From: an uncultured Lachnospiraceae bacterium
GTDB lineage: Bacteria > Bacillota > Clostridia > Lachnospirales > Lachnospiraceae
Assembly (NCBI GenBank): GCA_947175845.1
Contig: CAMWOK010000032.1
Location: forward strand, 1-15,575
Length of the DNA: 15,575 bases
Direction of reading: 5' to 3'
Position 1 is the stretch's first letter. Each line of letters begins with the position of its first letter. Below are positions 7,951 to 14,026 of this stretch, one piece after another. The translations under genes were made by a program, and so were the position numbers. The notes below the pieces were generated by a model. It was not told the origin of the DNA. It was given only the letters and a program-made list of their open reading frames with translations, and searched no databases.

Positions 7951-9366
7951 TCAAAACCGAAAGTACAAAAACGGGTTGTATGTGTCGCTGACCATATAGG
8001 CAGTCGCGAGCACAAACAGCAGCACGACACCCACACCGGCGCACGCGGACAGCGCGCAGCTTTTTTTGCGGCTGAGTCCCGATGCTCTCTGGCAAATCCA
8101 CGGGTACACCGGACACGACAGGATGCATGCCGCGGCAATCACAGCGCCGTAGTTGCCCAGATACCATAGAAAACGGGTATCTGCCAGCCGGCCTGCGCCA
8201 AACGAAAACAGCATTCCGATATAGCTTCCAAGCTCGCCAAAATCAGTGATTGCAAAGATCACAAAGCCGAACACGACAATCAGGAACGCGTAGGCGTGCT
8301 GAATCGGGCGCGGAAGCTTTGCGAGCGCCCTGCCCCAGAGATATTTCTCGAGCATGAGCAGTATTCCGTAGTACACGCCCCACAGAATAAAATTCCACGA
8401 CGCCCCGTGCCACATTCCGGTCAGAAACCAGACGACAGCAATGTTGAACAGGTGGCGCGTCACGCCCTTCCTGTTGCCGCCGAGCGGAATGTACACATAG
8501 TCGCGGAACCATGTGGACAGCGAGATATGCCAGCGCCGCCAGAAATCCGTCACGGAGACGGCGGTCAGCGGATAGCGGAAGTTTTCGTTGTAAGAAAATC
8601 CGAGCATTCTGCCCATTCCGATCGCCATGTCGCTGTACGCGCTGAAGTCAAAATACAGCTGCAGGGTAAAGCAGAGCGCCCCGAGCCATGCCGTCGCGAC
8701 GCTTGTGTTCGCCGCCCCGAGCACGCGTATCTCCTCCCACAGGGCGCCCGCCTGGTTTGCGATCAGCACTTTTTTGAACAGACCCATCATGAAGCGCAAC
8801 AGTCCCTGCGCAAACCAGTCGAAGGTGAGGCGTCTGTCGTGAAGCTGTTCCTGGATGTCGGAAAAGCGCACAATCGGCCCCGCCACCAGCTGTGGAAACA
8901 TCGAAACATAGGTGAGGTACGCCGCGTAGCTGCGCTCCGCCTTCACTTCGCCGCGGTACAGATCGATGATATAGCTCATGGTCTGAAACGTGTAAAAGCT
9001 GATGCCGACTGGAAGATGGATTCCGGGCTGTGCAAACTGCGTGCCCAGGACGGCGTTTGCGGTCGCGACAGCGAAGTCGGCATACTTGAAAAAAGCGAGC
9101 ACCGACAGGTTGATGCAGACGCTGCAGCACAGGAAAACTGTCCGCCGAGGCCGGGTTGTGCCAAAGCGTTCCATCAGCCGCCCGTTCGTGTAGTCGAGCG
9201 CGGTGGAGAAGAGCATCAGAAGAATGTAGATCGGCTCTCCCCACGCGTAAAAAATCAGGCTGAAAATAAGCAAAATCCCATTTTTCCAGGAAAATGGGAC
9301 TGCGTAATACAAAATCAGACAGAGCGGCAGGAAAAAAAACAGGAATGGGATACAGCTAAAGACCAT
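7951..9366 (-). CDS. MBOAT-family O-acyltransferase (AlgI/PatA/DltB-like)
   Basis: A 471-residue polytopic membrane protein of the MBOAT superfamily. It begins MVFSCIPFLFFFLPL, a typical AlgI-like N-terminus, and carries FFKYADF (~92-98), LPVGISFYTFQTMSYIIDLYRGE (118-140, quoted here as family-typical), FPQLVAGPIVRF, DFWRRWHISLS with His280, and GMWHGASWNF with the conserved catalytic His320. The role is to take an acyl group, usually acetyl, from a cytoplasmic donor and pass it across the membrane to an extracytoplasmic acceptor enzyme. The natural partner is the DHHW protein encoded 23 nt downstream. No dltA- or dltC-like gene is visible, which argues against D-alanylation. The start is ATG at 9366 with GGAGG upstream. 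The lipoprotein gene ends 12 nt upstream, so the two are almost certainly cotranscribed. Confidence 0.94.
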   Translation of the reverse strand: MVFSCIPFLFFFLPLCLILYYAVPFSWKNGILLIFSLIFYAWGEPIYILLMLFSTALDYTNGRLMERFGTTRPRRTVFLCCSVCINLSVLAFFKYADFAVATANAVLGTQFAQPGIHLPVGISFYTFQTMSYIIDLYRGEVKAERSYAAYLTYVSMFPQLVAGPIVRFSDIQEQLHDRRLTFDWFAQGLLRFMMGLFKKVLIANQAGALWEEIRVLGAANTSVATAWLGALCFTLQLYFDFSAYSDMAIGMGRMLGFSYNENFRYPLTAVSVTDFWRRWHISLSTWFRDYVYIPLGGNRKGVTRHLFNIAVVWFLTGMWHGASWNFILWGVYYGILLMLEKYLWGRALAKLPRPIQHAYAFLIVVFGFVIFAITDFGELGSYIGMLFSFGAGRLADTRFLWYLGNYGAVIAAACILSCPVYPWICQRASGLSRKKSCALSACAGVGVVLLFVLATAYMVSDTYNPFLYFRF

Positions 9367-9378
9367 GACAATCCTCCG

Positions 9379-9945
9379 CTATGACAGGCCGTTTTCGATA
9401 ATATCCGCTATCGCGTCCGCATTCTCGGATATCACGAGCCACACGTAGTTATCTTTTGTCTGAACCTTGCTTTTCTCCACAATTGCAAACTGCTCTGGAA
9501 TATAGTTTTCCATCTCATTTTTCTTTTCGTCGACGACGGTCTGGAGGCTGTCGCTCAGCCCTTTTACGTCGTCCGTGTTTTTGACTTTCAGGATGATGAC
9601 CGTCTCCGCTTGCGCTGCGTCCTCAGACATGGAGAAGACATACTCCTCGAGCGACGCGGCGTCAATGCCGTAGTAGTTTGAGATAAAGTCGTCGTCCATG
9701 CACTGCGGGGACTGCAGCGATACGGACTGTGTGATCTCCTGGTAAATGTTCGCGATGGATTTTGCGGTGCTGTCTGCGGTGTCCGTGGTCTGTGCGGTGC
9801 CGCTGTCAGCAGTGTTTGCAGTGTCGGACGCTGCTGTGGTGTCGGTTGTGTTTGCGGCTGGCACTGTCTTGTCGGAACATCCGGTGCAGAGCAGCGCGGC
9901 GGCAGCCAGAACTGCCATTATTTTTGTGGATTTAATTGTATTCAT
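9379..9945 (-). CDS. DUF4358-type lipoprotein, probable accessory of the acylation module
   Basis: A 188-residue predicted lipoprotein. A basic N-terminus and hydrophobic stretch end in the lipobox LLCTGC, with Cys23 as the lipidated residue. Residues ~24-62 are a low-complexity Thr/Ala/Asp linker, probably a spacer from the membrane. The C-terminal ~120 residues form an alpha/beta domain with FISNYYGIDAASLEEYVFSMS, VIILKVKNTDDVKGL and DNYVWLVISENADAI, which I recognise as the DUF4358 type. That family often sits beside MBOAT and DHHW genes in Lachnospiraceae; its biochemical function is not known to me. The start is ATG at 9945 with GGGAG 9 nt upstream. It lies 12 nt before the MBOAT gene and about 180 nt after the SGNH gene. 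I infer that it assists surface-polymer acylation. Confidence 0.83.
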   Translation of the reverse strand: MNTIKSTKIMAVLAAAALLCTGCSDKTVPAANTTDTTAASDTANTADSGTAQTTDTADSTAKSIANIYQEITQSVSLQSPQCMDDDFISNYYGIDAASLEEYVFSMSEDAAQAETVIILKVKNTDDVKGLSDSLQTVVDEKKNEMENYIPEQFAIVEKSKVQTKDNYVWLVISENADAIADIIENGLS

Positions 9946-10124
9946 AGTTCATTGCTCCCTTTTGTTGTCTGTGCAGAAACTGCTTTTATTGATTGTGCTT
10001 TGCGTCGTTTGTAATGCAGTACTTTACCCGGTCAGAAATCAAAATCGTGAACTGCCTGTTTTGCACTAAGCGGCGCACAGCTTTGAGTTCTAACTGGATG
10101 GCGCACTGGAATAGTGGTATTTTG

Positions 10125-11195
10125 TCAGGGGGCTGCCACAGCGTCTGCAGCAGGTTCTGTTGCTGCGTCCGCGGGCGCGGCAGTGCCTGTAGTGTCGGCG
10201 GCGGGTTCGGTTTGCGGCTCAGTCTGTGATTCAGTTTGTAATTCAGTTTCAGTCTGTAATTCAGTTTCAGTCTGTAATTCAGTTTCAGTCTGTGATTCCG
10301 TTTCCGCGTTGCTTTCTGCAGCCTGCTCATTTGCATAGTCTATCAGTTCTGACTCCCATACCGCGTAGGCACTTTTGGAGAGATGGACAAAACCATCACT
10401 GCAGTATTTTCCGGCGAGGTTTCCGGAACCGTCCGATAAGGGCGTGCACAGGTCGATGTACCCCCAGCCATTCTCATCCGCCATCTCCTGCAGCAGAGTG
10501 TTGTACTGCGCGATATTTTTGTTGTTCAGTCTGTTTTTCCCCTGGTCGCGCAGGGTGTAGGTCATGCTGATAATGTGAATCTTGATGTCAGGCGAAGTCT
10601 CCACGATTTTGTCAATCAGTTCCTTGTACTTGTCGCGTGCGCCTTCCAGCCCGAGGGGGGCGATATCATTCATGCCCAGAAGGATAAATGCGCGCTTGCT
10701 GCCCATGAGGGGAATCGCGTTCCAGACCTGAACCTTTTTTCCTTTATACAGGGGATGGACATTGTCTCCTGCGACCGGTTTCAAGGCGTTGAATGCGGAG
10801 TAGCTCCCCACTGCCAGAAACTGGATGCCGTGCACAAAGGTTTTCTGCTTGGCGCTGTAATTGCGGAATCCCAGCATGATAGAGTCGCCGATAAAAACGG
10901 AGTCCCTGTAATATGCGGCAAGTTCTTCTTCACTCAGTTTAACCGGCTGCGCGTCTGTCGATTCCGGTGTAGTCTGTTCGGGTGCGGGGGGCTGTGCCGG
11001 CTGTGACCCGGGCGCTGGCGCCGTTTCGGGTTGAGGCTGCGCTGCCTGTGTCTGGCTGGGCTGTGTTGTATCCTGCGCCGCGAGTACCACGCTACCAGTG
11101 CAGTTGCCTGCGGCGAGCAGGATGGACAGTGCAGAGCACAGAATTTTTTTCTTGCTTCTTATGTTATTTTGAAATAACTTTTTATTCTTCGTCAT
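10125..11195 (-). CDS. Secreted SGNH/GDSL-family hydrolase with repetitive acidic C-terminal tail
   Basis: A 356-residue exported protein. The signal peptide spans residues 1-~40 (basic start, hydrophobic SALSILLAAG, likely cut after VVLAA). A Pro/Gln/Ala/Thr-rich linker covers ~41-85, and the SGNH hydrolase domain ~95-292. Catalytic blocks are FIGDSIMLGF (nucleophile Ser105), LLGMNDI (Asn176) and DGFVHLS (Asp267, His271). The family removes or transfers acyl groups on sugars and lipids, so an esterase or acetyltransferase acting on the same polymer as the neighbouring MBOAT/DHHW pair is plausible. The tail (~298-356) has three TETELQ repeats, then TEP- and Ala-rich sequence, with no sortase motif or membrane anchor. 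The start is ATG at 11195 with GAGG upstream and a good promoter about 52 nt away. It is the first gene of the minus-strand run. Substrate unknown. Confidence 0.88.
   Translation of the reverse strand: MTKNKKLFQNNIRSKKKILCSALSILLAAGNCTGSVVLAAQDTTQPSQTQAAQPQPETAPAPGSQPAQPPAPEQTTPESTDAQPVKLSEEELAAYYRDSVFIGDSIMLGFRNYSAKQKTFVHGIQFLAVGSYSAFNALKPVAGDNVHPLYKGKKVQVWNAIPLMGSKRAFILLGMNDIAPLGLEGARDKYKELIDKIVETSPDIKIHIISMTYTLRDQGKNRLNNKNIAQYNTLLQEMADENGWGYIDLCTPLSDGSGNLAGKYCSDGFVHLSKSAYAVWESELIDYANEQAAESNAETESQTETELQTETELQTETELQTESQTEPQTEPAADTTGTAAPADAATEPAADAVAAP
10223..10306. repeat. 18-bp in-frame tandem repeats coding for TETELQ units
   Basis: Plus-strand unit TCTGTAATTCAGTTTCAG occurs exactly at 10253-10270 and 10271-10288. 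Near-copies lie at 10235-10252 and 10289-10306, and a shortened related unit lies just to the left. The period is a multiple of three, so copy-number changes would lengthen or shorten the acidic tail of the SGNH protein without breaking its frame. Confidence 0.85.
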
Positions 11196-11246
11196 TGATT
11201 GTTCCTCTTTATCGTCCGTGTTGTTATATTTGTTTATACAAAAGAT

Positions 11247-11275
11247 ATTCTAACATTATTTTCATATTCCTACAA
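11247..11275 (-). promoter_or_regulatory. Sigma-A promoter for the SGNH-led minus-strand genes
   Basis: On the minus strand: -35 box TTGTAG (11275-11270), a 17-nt spacer, and -10 box TAGAAT (11252-11247) preceded by TGT, an extended -10. Transcription would start near 11240, giving a leader of about 45 nt before the ATG at 11195. Spacing and sequence are close to consensus, and the surroundings are AT-rich. Confidence 0.75.
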
Positions 11276-11281
11276 GGTATT

Positions 11282-11303
11282 TTTCAACAGTAATGTTGTG
11301 AAA
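11282..11303. promoter_or_regulatory. Imperfect palindrome, possible operator between divergent promoters
   Basis: Left arm TTTCAACA (11282-11289) and right arm TGTTGTGAAA (11294-11303) are separated by GTAA and would pair perfectly but for two extra bases in the right arm. It lies just upstream of the -35 of the SGNH promoter and about 50 nt upstream of the promoter of the divergent gene. It could bind a dimeric regulator, but no protein can be assigned to it and chance is not excluded. Confidence 0.3.
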
Positions 11304-11353
11304 TTTTTACCTGTCACCAAAACAGCAATATTTTTGACAATGCGCAAAATGCA

Positions 11354-11382
11354 TTGACCATGAGAGGTCTATCCGCTATACT
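11354..11382 (+). promoter_or_regulatory. Near-consensus sigma-A promoter for the HtrA-like gene
   Basis: -35 box TTGACC (11354-11359), a 17-nt spacer and -10 box TATACT (11377-11382): five of six consensus bases in each box with ideal spacing. Transcription would start at about 11389. This promoter would drive the HtrA-like gene and, since no terminator is visible further on, probably yhaM and rlmD as well. Confidence 0.8.
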
Positions 11383-11425
11383 TATGAAGGGAAACGAGGT
11401 TGCCAGGGAGGGGATGGATGGCGTA

Positions 11426-12934
11426 ATGAGAGCGCATGATGAAAAAAGGGCATCTTCTGATGCGAAAAACAGGAATGAATTTTCCGAGGCCGCGAACGAT
11501 TTCGAATTTTTGCAGGAAAAGATTAAGGAGCGGCCTATTGATAAAAAGAAACTTTTGCGGAGGACGATCATCACAGCTTCCATGGCAGTTCTTTTTGGTA
11601 TGCTGGCATGTCTGTCGTTTTTGCTGCTCGAGCCGGTGCTCAACAACTGGCTGTACCCAGAGGAGGAGCCGGAGAGAGTCACTTTTCCGCAGGAACAAGA
11701 TGAGATGCTTCCCGAGGATATGCTGACAGAGGGGACCACGGCCGCTGTGGAGGAGACTGCCAAAGAAGAGCAGAGCGGGTCGGTGCACAGCAGTGAGCAG
11801 GGGATGGTATCAGAGACCAGTACAGACAGCGCAGAGCAGGAAACCAGCGGGACAGACGTTGCAGATACGGGCACGGAAGATCTGCGCGCGGAGGATTCGA
11901 GTGCAGACGGCACAATCGCGGGAAATCAGGGATCCGTACAGCCCGGGGAGCCTGCCAGCCCTGTAGAGCCGCTAAAGCCATACCAGACACAGTATGAGGA
12001 GCTTTACAAGATTTACAGACAGATTGAGAAAAGCATGGTGACTGTCACTGCGGTGCACTCTGATGTGGACTGGTTCAACAACACATATCAGAGCGAGGGT
12101 ACGACGGCGGGAGTGATTATCGCCAACAACAATCGGGAACTTTTGATACTCTGCAGAAAGTCTTCCCTGGATGGTGCGCAGACAATTTTAATTAATTTCT
12201 GCAATAATACCGAGGCGGAGGCGGAGCTTAAACAGTACGATGCGAATACTGATTTGGCAGTTCTGGCGGTTGATTTAAAATATATCGGAAGTGACACACT
12301 GGATTCGGTCACGGTCGCTGCACTGGGAAGCTCGATCTCCTCCGGCATGACGGGAACTCCCATCATCGCGGTCGGCAGCCTGTTTGGCTACAAGGACACG
12401 GTCTGCTATGGGATGGTCACATCCAAGGGAAACACACTCACAATGGCGGACAGCGAGTATAAGCTGATTACGACGGATATCTATGCGGGCGCAAACCCCA
12501 GCGGTATCCTTGTCAATATGAGCGGCGAGGTGATTGGCATTATCGACAACAGCCACAACCACGACGACACAAGAAATCTGCTCTCTGCGGTGGGGATAAC
12601 GGAGTTGAAAGGGCTTATCTCAAAGCTTTCCAACGGGGATCACATTCCCTATCTCGGAATCTATGCACAGGATATCTCTGCACAGGCAAGGGAGGAGCTG
12701 GGGCTTCCCCAGGGGGCATATATCGTTGACATTGATATGGATTCGCCCGCCATGCTCAAAGGCATTCAGAAGGGGGATATTCTGACACAGGCCGGTTCGC
12801 GGGAGATCAAATGTGCTGCCGATTACATGAATGTGCTGCGGAATGCCAAGGAGGGCGGCAGCATAAATATAGTAGTGCAGCGGGCGAGTGTGAGCGCATA
12901 TGAGGAGATGTATTTTGTGGTGCAGGTGGAATAA
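11426..12934 (+). CDS. Membrane-anchored HtrA-like protein with PDZ domain, apparently catalytically dead
   Basis: About 502 residues: a charged cytoplasmic N-terminus (~1-46), one membrane segment (~47-70, IITASMAVLFGMLACLSFLL), a long Glu/Ser/Thr-rich linker (~80-180), a trypsin-like domain (~195-400) and a C-terminal PDZ domain (~410-500, with YLGIYAQ, GAYIVDIDMDSPAMLKGIQKGD). The HtrA fold is recognisable from TTAGVIIANNN, DANTDLAVLAVD (catalytic Asp kept) and LVNMSGEVIGI. The catalytic Ser motif GNSGG is replaced by ANPSG, and the TNNHV His motif by ILCRKSS, so two of three triad residues seem lost. It may act as a PDZ sensor, scaffold or chaperone at the membrane. Start uncertain: ATG 11426 has GAGGGG 12 nt upstream; ATG 11414 is too close to that site; ATG 11384 and TTG 11354 lie upstream of the predicted transcript start. 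The gene ends 85 nt before yhaM. Confidence 0.85.
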   Translation: MRAHDEKRASSDAKNRNEFSEAANDFEFLQEKIKERPIDKKKLLRRTIITASMAVLFGMLACLSFLLLEPVLNNWLYPEEEPERVTFPQEQDEMLPEDMLTEGTTAAVEETAKEEQSGSVHSSEQGMVSETSTDSAEQETSGTDVADTGTEDLRAEDSSADGTIAGNQGSVQPGEPASPVEPLKPYQTQYEELYKIYRQIEKSMVTVTAVHSDVDWFNNTYQSEGTTAGVIIANNNRELLILCRKSSLDGAQTILINFCNNTEAEAELKQYDANTDLAVLAVDLKYIGSDTLDSVTVAALGSSISSGMTGTPIIAVGSLFGYKDTVCYGMVTSKGNTLTMADSEYKLITTDIYAGANPSGILVNMSGEVIGIIDNSHNHDDTRNLLSAVGITELKGLISKLSNGDHIPYLGIYAQDISAQAREELGLPQGAYIVDIDMDSPAMLKGIQKGDILTQAGSREIKCAADYMNVLRNAKEGGSINIVVQRASVSAYEEMYFVVQVE

Positions 12935-13019
12935 GCGGCGTGTTGTGCGGGAATGGCGGAATGAACTAAGCGGCTATGTGAAAGCGGTGCATTTTAAATA
13001 AGGAAGGATGGAATAAAAC

Positions 13020-13694
13020 ATGAAGTATATTAAAGATTATAAAGACGGGGACAGGGTATTTGACATCTATTTCTGCAAGTTCAAGAGCTCTGCAGTGACC
13101 AAAAACGGAAAGAGTTACGAAAATGTGATTCTTCAGGATAAGACGGGCACGCTCGACGCCAAAATATGGGATCCGAATAATGTCGGAATTGCCGACTTTG
13201 AGGCGATGGATTACATTGAGGTGTACGGCGAGGTCACAAGCTTTAACGGAGCACTGCAGGTCAACGTGAAGCGTGTGCGCAGGTGTGAGGAGGGAGAGTA
13301 CGACGAGAGTGTGTACATGCCTGTCAGCAAGAAAAACCTGGATGAAATGTACACCGAGCTACTGAGCATCATAGAAAGCATTCAGAATACATATCTCAAG
13401 GCACTGCTCAAAAAATTTTTTGTGGAGGACGACAGTTTTGCAGCCAGATTTAAGAAGGCGTCCGCGGCAAAATCGATCCATCATGGATTTATTGGTGGGC
13501 TGCTCGAGCACACGCTCGGTGTCACAAGGCTCTGCGAATACTACTGCACAGCTTACCCCGCCCTCAACCGCGATCTGCTCCTTGCGGCAGCAATCTGCCA
13601 TGATATCGGTAAGACGAAAGAAATCAGTGCATTCCCCGCAAACGACTACACGGACGATTGGCATTTTCTGGGGCATATCGTGAAGGGCGTGTAG
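13020..13694 (+). CDS. yhaM: YhaM-like protein, N-terminal part (OB fold and first half of HD domain)
   Basis: A 224-residue product up to the TAG. Residues ~15-90 form the OB fold (VILQDKTGTLDAKIWDPNN, YIEVYGEVTSFNGALQVNVKRV). A helical linker runs ~100-150, and ~151-224 is the start of the HD domain with HHGFIGGLLEHTLGV, the His-Asp pair in AICHDIGKTKE and LGHI near the end. Without the downstream His and Asp ligands it is unlikely to be an active nuclease, though it could still bind nucleic acid. ATG at 13020 has a GGAAGG element about 12 nt upstream. It lies 85 nt after the HtrA-like gene with no terminator between. Confidence 0.75.
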   Translation: MKYIKDYKDGDRVFDIYFCKFKSSAVTKNGKSYENVILQDKTGTLDAKIWDPNNVGIADFEAMDYIEVYGEVTSFNGALQVNVKRVRRCEEGEYDESVYMPVSKKNLDEMYTELLSIIESIQNTYLKALLKKFFVEDDSFAARFKKASAAKSIHHGFIGGLLEHTLGVTRLCEYYCTAYPALNRDLLLAAAICHDIGKTKEISAFPANDYTDDWHFLGHIVKGV

Positions 13695-13958
13695 ATGGTC
13701 GGCAAAAAGGCGGCGGAAATTTCAGGATTTCCGCAGATGCTTGAGCTGGAACTCAAGCACTGCATTTTGGCGCACCATGGAGAATACGAGTTCGGATCGC
13801 CAAAAAAACCGGCGATTATAGAGGCGCTGGCACTCTGCTATGCGGATGACACGGACGCAAAACTGGAGACTTTCACAGAGATTCTCGAGTCTTCTCAGGA
13901 GACGGGATGGCTGGGTTACAACAGACTGTTTGAATCGAATCTGAAGAGGACGATGTGA
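13695..13958 (+). CDS. YhaM-like protein, C-terminal part (second half of HD domain)
   Basis: An 87-residue continuation in the same frame, starting at an ATG that abuts the TAG (TAGATG). It holds the distal HD-domain ligands in LAHHGEYEFGSPKKP and CYADDTDAK. An AAGGGCG stretch 8 nt upstream could serve as a weak ribosome binding site, so restart after termination is conceivable. On its own it would be a partial domain; it could only work if it associated with the upstream fragment. Confidence 0.55.
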   Translation: MVGKKAAEISGFPQMLELELKHCILAHHGEYEFGSPKKPAIIEALALCYADDTDAKLETFTEILESSQETGWLGYNRLFESNLKRTM

Positions 13959-14026
13959 GAACATAGAGAAAGCTGCGTTTTTCAGGGATGTAAAGTGACA
14001 ATAGTTTGAGACAGTGGAGAATATGG

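Larger units (their letters stand above)
13020..13958 (+). pseudogene. yhaM: YhaM-type 3'-5' exoribonuclease interrupted by an in-frame amber codon
   Basis: Read through the TAG at 13692-13694, the frame gives 312 codons, matching the ~314 residues of Bacillus YhaM. The order is an OB-fold nucleic-acid-binding domain, then an HD phosphohydrolase domain whose metal ligands fall on both sides of the stop: HHGFIGGLLEH, ICHDIGK and LGHI before it; LAHHGEYEFGSPK and YADDTDAK after it. YhaM degrades RNA and DNA 3' to 5' with a divalent metal. The downstream part is intact and well conserved, so this is either a very recent nonsense mutation, a sequencing error, or a gene expressed by readthrough or restart at the ATG directly after the TAG. 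No pyrrolysine genes are visible, and TAG serves as a normal stop for fucO and the lipoprotein gene. Confidence 0.8.

Noticed and set aside
8296..9384. 362-codon plus-strand open frame opposite the MBOAT gene
   Set aside because: Antisense shadow: composition dominated by Arg/His/Gln/Glu, no recognisable domain, while the opposite strand is a complete MBOAT protein.
9946..10124. Gap between the SGNH and lipoprotein genes examined for a small gene, terminator or promoter
   Set aside because: Only weak dyads without a T-run and poor promoter-like pairs were seen; no small frame with a ribosome binding site and plausible composition.
11334..11339. A second TTGACA as an alternative -35 box for the HtrA-like gene
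   Set aside because: The position 17 nt downstream reads ACCATG, not a -10 box; the TTGACC/TATACT pair next to it is far better.
13692..13694. Pyrrolysine or general amber recoding as explanation of the yhaM stop
   Set aside because: TAG ends fucO and the DUF4358 lipoprotein gene normally, and no pyl genes lie in the window; not excluded genome-wide but not supported here.
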